A stretch of 64,000 bases of DNA from Geosiphon pyriformis (taxonomy: Eukaryota > Glomeromycota > Glomeromycetes > Archaeosporales > Geosiphonaceae), in NCBI GenBank assembly GCA_016748015.1, contig JAAOMT010000009.1, positions 1,589,020 through 1,653,019 on the forward strand, written 5' to 3'. The translations under genes were made by a program, and so were the position numbers. Below the pieces are notes generated by a model. It was given only the letters and a program-made list of their open reading frames with translations. It was not told where the DNA came from and ran no database searches. Below are positions 11,886 through 23,344 of this stretch, piece after piece. Numbering within the stretch: the stretch's first letter is position 1; every line of letters begins with the position of its first letter.

Positions 11886-12490
11886 AAAATTCGACTTGAT
11901 TACTTATATAATTAATTATAATTTAAAACTTAAAACAATTCAAAACTTTGATTTGATTATTTACACAATTAATAATAATTTAGAGCTTAAGACAATTCAA
12001 AACTTTGACTTGATTACTCATATAATTAATGATAATTTAAAACTTAAAACAATTTAAAACTTCAACTTAATTATTTATACAATTAATAATAATTTAAAAC
12101 TTGAAACAAATTAAAACTTTGATTTGATTACTTATATAATTGATAATAATTTAAAACTTAGAACAATTCAAAATTTCGACTTAATTATTTATATAATTAA
12201 TAATAATTTAGAACTTGGAACAATTTGAAACTTTGACTTAATTACTTATACAATCAATAATAATTTAAAACTTGGGACAATTTGAAACTTTGATTTGATT
12301 ACTCATATAATTGATAATAATTTAAAACTTGGAACAATTTAAAACTATGACTTAATTATTTATAAGATCAGTAATAATTTAAAACTTGGAACAATTTAAA
12401 ACTCTAACTTAATTACTTATACAATTGATGATAATTTAAAACTTGAAACAATTTAAAACTCTGACTTAATTACTTACATAACTAATAATT
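11886..12490. repeat. 57-bp AT-rich minisatellite, about 10.5 copies
   Basis: Tandem repeat with a unit of 57 bp. The landmark AACTTTGA(T/C)TTGATT recurs at 11944 and 12001, and the diverged copy AACTTCAACTTAATT is at 12058, exactly 57 bp apart each time. Each unit then runs through a TTATATAATTAATAATAATT segment and an AAAACTTAAAACAATT segment. Copies differ mostly by C/T and A/G changes. The array stops at about 12490. Confidence 0.85.
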
Positions 12491-12869
12491 ATTTTGTTGA
12501 ATAAAAAATATTACATTATTATATAATATTTAGTCATAGAAATATTGGTTTTTTTTACTGCAATTTTACCAAAATTAGCAAAATTTAAATTAAATCTAAC
12601 ATACTAACAGTAAAAAGTTATGAATTATTGAATATTACAAATATGAATTATAAATATAAAAATTTTTTAACTATAAAATTAGTAAATTTAAAATATTATG
12701 ACTTATTACAAATTATAAATTATCTTAATATAAGTTATTTTAAGTTTAATTGTATTAATTGTTTTAATATTATCTAACTTAAAAAAGTTATTAAATTAAT
12801 ATATAAAATAAAAGAATTTAAAATTAATAATATTAAACTATAATTTTTTTATTTATTTATTTATAAGTA
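12491..12869. other. AT-rich spacer with T-rich run at LINE 3' end
   Basis: AT-rich sequence without genes. Its right end (about 12846-12866) is a run of TTTA units; because LINE copy 1 lies on the - strand, this corresponds to an A-rich 3' tail of that element. Confidence 0.5.
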
Positions 12870-15343
12870 CAGTTTAATTACTATCTAATATACAAAATCA
12901 AAACTAAAAAGTCCATCTAGATATAATTCACATCTTTACTACATGTGACCAGTTACTCAGACCAATTAAGACAATACTAAACTTTTATATAAACTATTGG
13001 TCTATCATTTAGACCAAAAAAAAACAAGTAAAGTTTACAAAAACCAAAACTAACTTTAAAAAACTCATTAATACCAAGCAAACAAACCACTTTATTAGAC
13101 AAATCTGATACCAAACTGCGAAATACAATTGGCACCACCCCAAAATTGCTGACCAAACTATTTTTCTCCATATTTACCCTGTATTTGAATCTGAATCTCC
13201 ACAAATTAAATTAATGCTATTTATTTAAATCATGCACAAAATTAACCAAAATCTGAACAACTTTCTTATAGTCTTTAAATACCTGTACAGTTTTATTATA
13301 TTAATCTATAAGCATAAAGTTTTTATAAAAAAGTACATATAAGTTAATATTAGATAAGCAAGAAAAAAGAGATTCCACAACTACAGAAGACAACAGAATA
13401 CAAGATCCAACTAGAGATTTTCAAACCAAAATCTGATTAGCCAAAATCACCTTATGGGAATTAGACTCTTTAGAACAGATAAATACATGATCAGAAAATT
13501 TAATTTTTTTATACTGTAAACACAAAATATTTGAATATCTTTTGTTATAAAGTCTCTTTCTAATGGCAACAGACAGTCTCTTATAAACAGCTTTCATAAA
13601 GTACATATGCAAACTAGCTGAAGTTTTACTTGTTGAACTTAATAGCATATGCAAATTCAGATGTCAAACTGCAGCAGTTTGAATCCAAATAATCTTGCAA
13701 AATAAAGAAATGTTTAATATTTTAGAACCAAATTCATACTTCTAATAAGCATAATCTATTAATCTATATATGTCTTAGACAAAAGAATAAATATTATTAG
13801 ACATTGGCAAATTATTACTCATAATAAAGTATTTATTTATATTACTGGACAACAACAGAAAAAAATGATCAACTTTATTTATCAAAGCATTTACATTGTT
13901 ACCAGTAGTTTTTGTCAGTATTAAAGAATATTTCTTAGCTCAACTGGTAATACACATTACCATGATTATGCTACTGATTATAGCATTTCATGGGTGTATA
14001 GACTATTTTAATAAGTGGGAGAGCAAAAAAGAGTACATAATAAAATTATTAAACGTGAAAGAAAGTATTGTCATTATTATTTGTTTTTGGGCAAGAACCA
14101 GTCTTAGGTATTTTGAAAGAGAAAGAGAAATCACATTTCTTTATATGTATTAAAAGTGCAACTAGCAATAAGGAGAAACCAAAACTACTTAGGAAAATTG
14201 TAACCAGAATTCTTTCAATTAGTTATTAAAAGGGTGTGGTGTTCAAATGTCCACTTTGAAAATGAAATTATAAGAATTATAAAAGATTGTAAGAGTAAAA
14301 CATAACTGAAATAGATTTAAACTTTTTATTGTTGAGACCATTTTCTAACAATGTGATACTTTATTACTTATTTTAATATTTTAACAACTTGTTCAGTGAA
14401 ACAAGACTTAATGTAAAATGGTGATAACACATGATTGGAAAGATTGGAAGTAATAGAAAGCTTAATGATTTTGTTAACAAGTAAGTAAGAAGTTATAAAT
14501 AACATGATTCCAAATAGTGATAAGGAATATGGGAAGGCATACTTGAGATTGTGATAACAAGTATTTAGAGCATAAAAAAAGGAAAAGAAGGAGTAAGAAG
14601 TAGAAAAAAAGACTAACTACTCACTATAAAACTATAACAAAAAGTTGGCTCAGTATTGAACTAATGCTTTTTTGAGCTGACAAAGAGACTGTATATATAG
14701 CTAAATTACATCAGATCTATATACTATATTAAGACTATTTAAGATACATCAATTATTTATACATTTTAATTAATTAATTTATGATAAGCTTTACTTGGCA
14801 TGTTATTTTCTCAGAGCTAGTGATTTTTAGATGATCAGATTTAGATGGCTGGATTTGGAACATTAATTGTCAATTAATGATACTAATTGTGATTATGATT
14901 AACATAATCAGAAGTAAATCAATTGATTATATTTCTTAGTAACTACTTTTAACCATTGATTGCAGATCTGGAATGTTAGATTGTTTCAATAAGAATGTAT
15001 GAGAATTTTGAAACATAACAAAGCCTGTTGTTATCTGATTACATATATCAATCATTCATTTTTATTGGTGTTTCTTAGTTTGCCAAAATTTCTTTGTATC
15101 CAACTTAGTTAAACTGTTAGATTGTGCTATATTTCTTTGTTGTAATTGGATTGATTGCTGATCATTTATTTTCAGATTGCCAGCTGATTTTGTTGATTAA
15201 GTGCGATGATGTAGCTTTTTTTTGCATGATTTTGATGTTAATTTTTATTGTATGTGTTGTAATTTTTGCATTAAAAAGTGTGAAAATCTTCTGATAACAA
15301 TATAGATATTACCCAAAATACTTGAATGTTTTTTAACTTTTGA

Positions 15344-15712
15344 TTAAACTACTAAAAAATTTTTGCTACTAACCAAATTTGCAATATGTCTTCTTTTTAT
15401 CCAGCAATAGTTTTGAAAATCAGAATTTGATATATTTAATTTCAAGATGCATACATCTATGGCTGATTGACTGTCTAAGTATACAACTACAGTATAAAAA
15501 AATGGCACATATTTCAAAGCAAAAACAATGGCCTGCAATTTAGCCATTATTAATGACAATAGTTTATCAATCCTAACACTAAAACCCAAATTAACTTCCA
15601 AAAAATATACAGCAGTCCCACCAGCTACCACAAAAAAATCCAGTCTTTTTAAGAATCTATCCATATAAACATTAAGTTCATTCAACCAAATCTCAAGAAA
15701 ATGATCTCTCAA
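15344..15712 (-). pseudogene. LINE copy 1 RNase H domain
   Basis: Open for 122 codons. It has the GGTAVYF strand, the MAKLQAIVFAL helix start and the VYLDSQSAID strand of LINE-type RNase H. The conserved AEL motif reads AKL, a Glu to Lys change by G to A, so it is probably inactive. It is part of the C-terminal half of ORF2, downstream of RT. Confidence 0.75.
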
Positions 15713-16649
15713 GACTAAAAACTAATTTAACAACAAAACACTGCTGTTTTTAGAAGTAAAATTCAAATTAGGAAAGGCTAATACAAGCTTGATATTGTTT
15801 AAAAATTTAGAGGCCAAAACAAACCAAAAAAACACTGATTCCCTAAGATCTAATTTTTTCCAATGATAGAATGTTTTCTAATTTATAACTTTACTTTTTT
15901 TATTCAAAAGTCTATTACAAAAGACCACATTAAACTTTCTTAAGGAACTCACTCTTTTATAATACAATAAAGCTTTCAAAACACTTAACATAGAAAATCT
16001 TCCAAGATTACAGAATGCATAAAATAAATTATTCATCAGAGAAAAACTATTATTTACAAAAATGTGAACTACACCAGTCAAAAAATTGTTGGAGAAACTA
16101 ATATATAACCTCACAAGATACTGCAAAGAATTCAAAAAGGCCCAGTCTAGAATCTGCAGATCCAAAAATCTGTGCTTAAAAAGCCAACCAAGAATTCCAG
16201 AAGCATTTGCAAAAACCACAACAGAAGCAATCTTTTTTTCTGCCTAAATTTGTTTAAATGTTTTTAGACCATACAAAAAAAGATAATATAATGCTTTACT
16301 AAAAAAATTTCAAGACAATCCAATCTTTAGCTTAAGACTCTTTCTGATTAAAACATTTTATTAATGACACACTATTAGAAAAATAAAGCTAAATTGTAAA
16401 TAATAGCTAATAATAAGTTGTAAAACCACTAAGACTAAATACAAAAACTGTTTATTTGAAATAGTCTTTCTCAATACTATATTAGAAAAAAACCTAATAT
16501 TAGATCAAGTTTTGGCCAAACTGGGCTTTAATATTCTATTAGTAAATAAAAAAATTCCCAAATATATGTGTAATACAACACTTCTGGCAATTGTAATAGG
16601 CAATCTACTAATTCTCAAAAAAGCATTTTTAATTTTTCTATTAATAAGA

Positions 16650-16653
16650 ATAG
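16650..16653. repeat. Left target-site duplication of Ty3 element C (ATAG)
   Basis: Four bases directly before the TGTTACAGG start of the element C LTR. The partner on the right is ATGG at 46711-46714; the two differ by one G/A transition. Confidence 0.6.
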
Positions 16654-16684
16654 TGTTACAGGTAGAATTCAGTGTTTATGGTGG
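16654..16684 (-). repeat. Element C 3' LTR, first fragment
   Basis: The 31 bp match the start of the intact C LTR at 45725 (TGTTACAGGTAGAATT..) with C/T differences only, then stop where element A begins. The LTR continues at 36702 after the nested elements. Confidence 0.88.
16681..16684. repeat. Left target-site duplication of element A (GTGG)
   Basis: Precedes the TGTTACCAG terminus of element A. The right copy is GTAG at 36698-36701. The intact C LTR has GTGA at this place, so the 4-bp duplication is supported with single transitions in each copy. Confidence 0.6.
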
Positions 16685-17656
16685 TGTTACCAGACGAAAT
16701 TAGAGATATTGCTTAACATGAAATTACCTTTATAATTTTTATTATTAATGAGCATTTCAAATTATCACTTATTACATTAGCAAAATATTCAAAATTATTA
16801 TTTAATTAATAACTCAATTTGTATATAACACAAATGTAACCTAATTGCAATGATCAATCATGCAATACACTGAACTAGGTAACATTCAAAAAGTTTGCCG
16901 AAATTTGTAGAAATTTGCCGAAATAATTGATAATTCACTGAAATATCTAATAGTTTGCAGAAATAACTTGTAGTTTGCCGAAATGTATCTCTAGTTTAGT
17001 AAAATTAAAGAAAATAGCAAAGTTCAAGTTCATAGAATAGTGTTATGACAAGTTGTATAAAAGAAGAGCTTCTCTTTTTGAGAAAATGTATCTTACTTTA
17101 GATTTATCACTTAGAACCATTCCTACACACACAAAAAGAAATAAAATATCAAATAATTCAAAAAACCAATTTTTTTAAATATTGCACTTAAAAAATCTCC
17201 AAAAACCCAACTAATGTTTTGAAATTGATTAGCTACCAATTTCAGTAAACTGTTAGTGACTTCAGGTCTGGATAGAAAATGTTTCCCTTAACAGAATTCT
17301 ATTTCTTTTATATTTTCTTTATTTTTCTTTTTTTTTCCTATTACAATCATTAGAGTAGCCTACAGACGAAATTCCTGTAGAAGAGTTGACTTTCACAGCA
17401 AAGTAACTACACATTTTTAGTGAGCTTCCAGACAAGCAATTCCTGGGAAAGAGTTGATGTTTACTACAATATAACTATACAAAGTAACTGGCACGGAATT
17501 GGCCATTCTACTTATAAGCCCAACAGTTCAAATTATAGAAGATAATTTGAAGATAAATTCAGTTATCGGAGGTTCAAACACTTCCCATAATCGTGAATTA
17601 ACAGCATTACAACAAACATACAAGAGCTAAGAAGAGACCAAAAACCTCCGGTAACA
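16685..17656 (+). repeat. Element A 5' LTR
   Basis: 972 bp from TGTTACCAG to GGTAACA. It contains short imperfect repeats of TTTGCCGAAAT at about 16890-16985, a TATA box at 17056-17063 and AT-rich downstream sequence. Compared with the 3' LTR, I count 13 differences in the first 165 bp or so, and all are transitions. Confidence 0.92.
17056..17063 (+). promoter_or_regulatory. Probable TATA box of element A LTR
   Basis: TATAAAAG lies about 70 bp downstream of the TTTGCCGAAAT repeats. The same octamer is conserved in the 3' LTR at 25918-25925, and the other LTR families have a TATA motif in the same relative place. Confidence 0.5.
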
Positions 17657-17658
17657 TT

Positions 17659-17675
17659 TGGTGCTTTTCCACAGA
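17659..17675 (+). promoter_or_regulatory. Primer-binding site of element A
   Basis: TGGTGCT follows the LTR end after two bases. The same TTTGGTGCT sits at this place in elements B (27285) and C (- strand, from 45722), where it extends to TGGTGCTCC. That is complementary to a tRNA 3' end GGAGCACCA; elongator tRNA-Met is a candidate, from memory of the yeast tRNA. The A copy has diverged after TGGTGCT. Confidence 0.6.
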
Positions 17676-17700
17676 AACAACACAGCAAAACAACTTCAAA

Positions 17701-19600
17701 GTGGTGACCACACCAGACGCAACAACTCTAGAGTATTACCAATCAATTTACACTCACTGCAAGCAAAGATTTAACATTCCAGACAGAATTGAAGTTGTCA
17801 AGAAATCAGTATACCAATATATTGAAAATTGCATCAACAATTATCTTTTTGGAAATTACAATATCTCAGAAGTTAGAAGCAACCTTTACAATAATTTAGT
17901 ATACTATTCACAGTTGAAAACTGAAGACCTTAACAGTGAAACACTTGCCACTTACTTTCAAGAACTAAATTTCAACATTATCAAGTACTGTGAAGAAACA
18001 TATCCAGTGCAGTCTCAATACTCCATTGATTTTGAATCAGAGACAGAAACAAGCAATAAAGACAAACAAAAATTGAAGCAATACTCAAAAACCACTCCAA
18101 ATATCCCAATACTACAAAAAACAACTGCCAAACACTTACAAACACCTGAACAAAGAACCAGTTCAAAACTTCCACTTACTATCACACCTTTTCCAGCTTT
18201 ACTTGCACAAGCACAAACACCTAATTCACCCTTAAATTGATTTGCAAGACTAAAAGATTTTACATTACCCAGAAGTCTTACCAGACAACAAAAACCCCTT
18301 CAAACTAGTTTTAATCTCCTTGACTTTCTAGCTGAAAATCGAAGTGAACACTCTGAGACAGCAGTGAACAAAAAAAACGACTCTGAAATATCTGAAGAAG
18401 AATCAATAGACAGTGAAAATAAAGAAGATGAAATGACAGCATACATTGCAAAAATTCTTGAATTCAATGGAGAAGACATTGAGACCAGTCCCCAAGAATG
18501 GCTTGACCAAGTTACTAAAGCTGGAGATGCAAATGAATGGAATGCTGTCAGAATGTTAAAAACAATTCTCTACTTTCTCAAAGGAACAGCAGATGAATGG
18601 TTTGAAAACTTGACCATTCCTTTTAATGATTGGACAGCTTTCAAAACTGTCTTCTTAGAACAATTCACTGATAACAACATCTCAATCACTTTTCGAAATC
18701 ATTTTCGCAATATTAAACAAGAACCCTCCGAATCTGTTATGACTTATATTAGGAAATTCAACAAATTTCTTAGACAAATTCACCAACTTGAAACTAATGA
18801 TTATTATTCTGATGCTCAAATTCTGGATCAATTTATCGCTGGTTTAAAGGATAAACTAATTAAAAAGATTTGCCCACATGCTCCAGAAGATTTAAACTCT
18901 GCCATTCAGCATGCAAAGAGATATGAAATGGCCATAGAAAAAGCCAATCATACAAAACTTGTGAACTTAGACATTAGAGAAACCAGCTCAGCAGCTGAAG
19001 AAAAAATTGACCAACTTGCAAAGAAAGTCAAAAACTATTTCACCAACCAACAACAACAACAACCCAAAGATATTAACCACTCCAAAGACAAAATCAAAAC
19101 AACTTCACATCACCCTCTAATAACCAGCCTCAGAGTTGCCATTACTGTGGAATTCCTGGCCACTGGAAAAGAGATTGCAGAAAGCTACAACAAGACCAAC
19201 AAAATAGGAGTAATCAACATTACTCTCCACCATAGCAATCTTATTATCAACCATCACCACCAGCTTACTATCCACCAAGACCACAATATCAAAGTAACTA
19301 TTATTAGCCTGCCCCACAGCCAATTCAACAGCAATACCAACAACCACCCACACAACATTATTAAATGCCTGCTCGAAGATTAATCCCACAAAATCAATTT
19401 ACACCACAAAACCGATACCAAGTAAACAACAATAGAATCAATTCAAATAACCAATTAGTTCCCTAAAATCCAGCTCAGCCAAGACCCATCCATTATCATA
19501 CTCAACCTAGCTATCTTACAATACCTGAAGAACAGGATTTTCACCATACTGCACTCTCAGAAGGTAGAACTGCAACATGACAACAAAACCCTTTCTATAC
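17701..19600 (+). pseudogene. gag: Element A gag (capsid and zinc knuckle)
   Basis: The reading frame from 17701 to about 19110, interrupted by one TGA at 18238, encodes an N-terminal domain of about 110 residues, an acidic linker and a retrotransposon capsid-like region (about 18450-18960, with EWLDQV, the YFLKGTADEWF segment and a helical Gag core). No ATG occurs from the last upstream stop to the end of the first 179 codons; GTG 17701 in AAAGTGG context is the likely start, as in B and C. A -1 change then leads into a frame with a perfect CX2CX4HX4C zinc knuckle at 19137-19178 (CHYCGIPGHWKRDC). A Pro/Gln/Tyr-rich tail links to the protease. It would coat the RNA in virus-like particles. 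Confidence 0.85.
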
Positions 19601-20280
19601 TTCTACCACAATCCCACCAGCCAGAATTGCTGAAAACACCAACCTTTCAGACATATTTTCTTTTGAGTTTGAAGCAAATGAGTCACCATTCCTGCTTAGC
19701 AATGCGGCCACCAACAAACAAAAAGCAATCACTGCTATGTATACTGAAGCAGAAGTTGAAGAAAAGGCAATTCACTTGATCCTAGACAGTGAATCCACCA
19801 AAAGCATCATCACCTACCAGTTAATGCAACAGTTAAAGAGAAATGTTGACCGACCAGCTCAAACAGTAATCGTTACTGCTGATGGCATAAAAAAGACTCC
19901 AGTAAGAGAAATTGACAATTTTCCGTTTACTCTTGATGAAATTACTATTTCAGTCAAAGTTCTTGTAATGGACGCACCCCAGTACCAAGCTCTTGTCAGA
20001 AATGATTGGCTTCAAAAAGCCAATGCTAATCTGAATTGGGAGACACAAGAGTTAACAATTTCCTACCAAGGACAACACACCCGAGTACCTGCCACTTGTG
20101 GTACATTTAACAAACACTCCAAAAAAGCCCCAGCTTTTGAATTCAAACTGGAAGAAGAAAAGCCCATCATTGAAACATTTATGGCACTTGGATCAACCTC
20201 CAATTGGGCTGATGAAACTAAACAACAGTACTTTTCAACAAATGATTCTCTTAAAACAAAAAAACCAGTGACAACTGGAT
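19601..20280 (+). pseudogene. pro: Element A aspartic protease
   Basis: In frame with the zinc knuckle. The active-site strand reads LILDSES at about 19777, where Ty3/Gypsy proteases normally have D(S/T)G; GGA to GAA would explain the Glu. It continues with IITYQLM, VIVTADG and QALVRNDWL, the usual flap and second-strand region. In other Ty3/Gypsy elements the enzyme matures Gag-Pol. It is probably inactive here. Confidence 0.75.
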
Positions 20281-20299
20281 GAAATGTCCCCTATTTAAA

Positions 20300-20960
20300 A
20301 CCAGAACCACAAAAACAATGCCCCTACATTCCACTCAAATGCAAGGACTGCCACAAGAAACTCTTCTCAATGGGAGCCTGCATTTCACCTGAAGAAGAAT
20401 ATGAAAATCATACTTGTTATTACTGCAAGACTTGCCATAGAGAATGATAGGGCCATCTAATAAAAAGAAGTGGAAAATGAGATAACACCTCTTGTTTGAC
20501 TTGTGGAGATATGCTACCAGAAGAATGCAATTGGATTGATGTAGCAATAAGAGAAGGAGTCTGCAATCAGATCTGCCAATATACTTTATCAATTTCAGAA
20601 AAAGTAAAAAGAGGAACACCCTTTAATGCAGCATACAACAGTGCTCTCAACAAACTTTATCACTACCCTCATGATGCTGAGATGATTTTTGACCTAGCAA
20701 TGGTATTAATTAATGGAGCTACTAAAGAAGATGTCCATCAAATGAAGGAAGCAGAATACATTGAATACACCATGGAATTAGCTAGATTTGATTATAAAGA
20801 TAAAGTAGAAGTCTACCACCAAATTGCAAGTCACACCTACCCAACTCTAGAAGCTCAAATTCAATGATTAAAGCAAATAAACATTAGGCTATGTAAAGAA
20901 TGCATTATGCCTTGTGATAAACAGTAGTGTCCTGAATGCTATGCTCTTAGCATTCCTCTG
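20300..20960 (+). pseudogene. Element A cysteine-rich domain between protease and dUTPase
   Basis: Unrecognised domain of about 200 residues shared by elements A, B and C. It starts with a CxxC (CKDC, 20340-20351) and a GAC motif, followed by CYYCKTC, SCLTCG, and CNQICQYT about 30 residues further on. A helical middle follows (AAYNSALNKL.. PHDAEMIFDLA). It ends with CxxCxxxCxxxxCxxC (LCKECIMPCDKQ-stop-CPEC, about 20889-20939). The pairs suggest several zinc-binding sites. Two or three stops interrupt it in this copy. I know no standard Ty3/Gypsy domain at this place. Confidence 0.7.
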
Positions 20961-21107
20961 CCCAGTAAAAACGATAAGAACAAAATTGAATTTGGAGAAC
21001 TTAAAGCAACAGAAGAAATTGAAGCAACACCCATATATCTCATTGAAAACCAGCCTGCCTTCCTACTCAAATACTTCAACAACAATGGACAAGGAATAAA
21101 ACCTGAA

Positions 21108-21520
21108 AAAGCACATGAAATTGATACTGGATATGACCTAAGATATCCAGACAAGGATACTCTCATTCTTAAACCCAAATCTCTCACAAAAATCAATCTC
21201 AAAATTGCTCTCAAAATCCCGCTAGGAGCAATGGTTCAAATTGCCTCCCGATCCTCTCTGGCAAGCAAAAAAATCAATGTCAGAGGAGGAATAATCGATG
21301 CTGAATATACTGGTAACATAACAGTAATACTCCAAAACAAAACTAACAAGCCATTTAAGATTAAACATGCCAAGAAAATTGCCCAAGCCATTTATTTACT
21401 CTTAATCAACATTTTGGGTTTACAATTAGTCAATCAAAGAGAACTATTGGAAAAAGTGAAAAAGGAACCCAAGGTTTTGGTTCAACTGGATGATTTACAG
21501 TTTCAGTAAACATAGCTCTC
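21108..21520 (+). pseudogene. dut: Element A dUTPase domain
   Basis: All five motifs of the trimeric dUTPase fold can be read in order: DTGYDL (motif 1), ASRSSLA (2), GGIIDAEYTG (3), KKIAQ (4) and GFGSTG (5, 21473-21490). Motif 5 lies in the -1 frame because one base is missing near 21445; element C keeps the same region in one frame. The catalytic Asp and Tyr of motif 3 are kept. The enzyme hydrolyses dUTP to dUMP and PPi, which would limit uracil in cDNA. It sits before RT, in the same polyprotein. Confidence 0.85.
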
Positions 21521-22150
21521 AACAAACAGAAAAAATCTCACCAGATTTTATGACTTCCACAACCAATTACCATTTCACCTTTTGGAGAACACCCTGAAAT
21601 TTATACTTGTGAAAAGCCAACAACCACACAACAAATTTTTGAGTCCAATGAACAAATCTGCTTGAAATATAATATCTCGATCCCAAACATTTATATTCCA
21701 GAAGAAACAAAGAAAATCCGAATTACTTTTTACAATCCCAACAATTATCCCATAGTTTTATTAAATAACTTAGAAATTGGAATCATTTACAGTAACATCT
21801 TTCAACAAAAATTACCCCAGACAGTTTCCAATTTCTCAAAAATCATTAAACATTTACTACTAAAAATCAACCCAAATTTCAGTTCTGAGAACTATTATGT
21901 TGTCATAGAAAAACTATCTCGAATCAACATGGGACAACTTGAACCATGACAACAAAGCCAGCTCAAAGAGCTAATTGTAGAATTTGCCGATATCTTTGCC
22001 AAAAACAACAATGACTTAGGAAGAACCAATTTGGTTCAACACTAAATCTATATAGGAGATGTCAAACCAAGATGACAACAAGCCTACTGAGTCACTCCAG
22101 AAAGTCACCAATTTATCTGAGAAGAAGTACAACAGATGCTTAACAATGGG
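21521..22150 (+). pseudogene. Element A linker between dUTPase and RT
   Basis: Continues in the frame of motif 5 to about 22150. It includes a beta-rich segment (21662-21949; PNIYIPEETKKIRITFYN) with a counterpart in B (31860-32036) and C (41598-41365). After INMGQLEP it runs into the usual pre-RT FADIFAKNNNDLGRT segment. The role of the beta-rich part is not known to me. A deletion near 22150 removes residues before the RT palm and changes frame. Confidence 0.6.
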
Positions 22151-22780
22151 CCTTACCTGTGGTCCTAGTTAAAAAGAAAAATGGAAAGATACAATTTTGT
22201 GTTGATTATTGACAACTCAACAGTGTCACTATTGGAGATGTCTACCCTCTTCCCCAAATCGATGATATGTTAGATGCCCTTGGAAAATCCAAATACTTTT
22301 CAACACTAGATCTAGAAAGCAGATACTGGCAAGTTGCCATGAATCCCAAAGATTGTCCCAAAACAGCATTCACCACTCAAGGAGGAAACTACGAGTTCAA
22401 TGTAATGCCTTTCGGATTATGCAATGCACCAGCAACATTTTAAAGACTCATGGATGTTGTTTACAAAGGCCTCTTTTGGAAATCAGTAATTGTTTATCTC
22501 GATGATACTGATGTTTATTCATCATCTTTTGAATTACACTTAAAACACCTGCAAGAAGTTTTTCAACAATTACAAAAAGCAAGATTGAAACTGAACATCA
22601 AAAAATGCTACTTCAAAAAAATGAGTTTGGCCTTTCTTGGCCACATTGTGAGCAAAGATAGAATTAAACTGGACTCCAGAAAAATCAGCACTGTCAAGAG
22701 CTTCAAGACTCCACGAAATACCACAGAATTGAGAGGATTTATTGGATTAGTATCCTATTACTGAAAATTCATCAAAGGAT
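22151..22780 (+). pseudogene. pol: Element A reverse transcriptase
   Basis: Ty3/Gypsy RT: VVLVKKKNGK, FCVDY, YFSTLDLESRYWQV, TAFTTQGGNYEF, VMPFGLCNAPATF and the active-site YLDD at 22495-22506, followed by TDVYS rather than the usual ILVFS type. Stops sit at CVDY-stop-QLN (from Arg CGA) and ATF-stop-RL (from Gln CAA). It copies element RNA to cDNA in the particle. Inactive by these stops and an upstream deletion. Confidence 0.88.
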
Positions 22781-23304
22781 TTTCAGAAATTGCAAAACCC
22801 CTCAACCAGCTCATTACTAAAAATGTCGAATACAAATGGATGGAAGAACACCAAAAAGCTTTTGAAATTCTCAAGGAAAAGCTGACAACAGCTCTAATTC
22901 TCACCTACTCAGACTTCAATAACCAGTTTTGACTAGCTACAGATGCTTCTTACACTGCCTTTGGTGTCATCTTATCACAATTAGATGACAATGGAAATGA
23001 GCAAGTAATTGCTTATGCTAACAGAACATTAAAACCAGTTGAGAAAAACTACTCTGCCACAGAACTAGAAACAGCAGTCGTAATTTGGGCCCTACACCAC
23101 TTCAACTTTTATCTCAGACTTAAAGAATTCGATATTATTACTGATAATATTGGACTCAAATGGCTTCAAAACAAAAACACCCAACTGAATGCAAAACAAA
23201 CCCGATGGACAGGATTTTTAGCCAACTACCAATACATTGTACACCACAAACCAGGAAAACTCCACACCAATGTTGATTGTCTCTCAAGAATGAGGCAAGA
23301 TTAG
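22781..23304 (+). pseudogene. Element A RNase H
   Basis: Follows RT in the same frame. ATDASYTAFGVILSQ carries the first Asp, TELETAVVIWAL the Glu and DIITDNIGLKWLQ the second Asp of RNase H. It closes with HHKPGKLHTNVDCLSR, the conserved HxxGxxNxxADxLSR signature with changes. One TGA at 22930 replaces a residue before the first Asp. Confidence 0.82.
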
Positions 23305-23344
23305 AATACAAAACCAGCACCCATTTGAATTAACAACAAAACAA

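Larger units (their letters stand above)
12870..16653 (-). mobile_element. LINE copy 1, 3' part (RT C-terminus, RNase H, zinc-binding end)
   Basis: The 3' portion of a non-LTR retrotransposon ORF2 on the - strand. At 15712-15344 it encodes an RNase H-like domain with VYLDSQSA and the MAKLQA block, in which the usual catalytic Glu of AEL is replaced by Lys. At 13654-13421 the C-terminal cysteine/histidine segment is present. The left end at about 12870 lines up with the ends of copies 2 (51669) and 3 (59301) through a shared ACTATCTAxTATA box. The copy is cut at 16653 by insertion of Ty3 element C and resumes at 46711; LINE copy 2 runs straight through the matching point near 54030. Many stops and frame changes make it dead. 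Confidence 0.85.

Noticed and set aside
13896-14153. Open frame with hydrophobic N-terminus
   Set aside because: Lies antisense inside LINE copy 1 and matches no family; the LINE reading explains the DNA.
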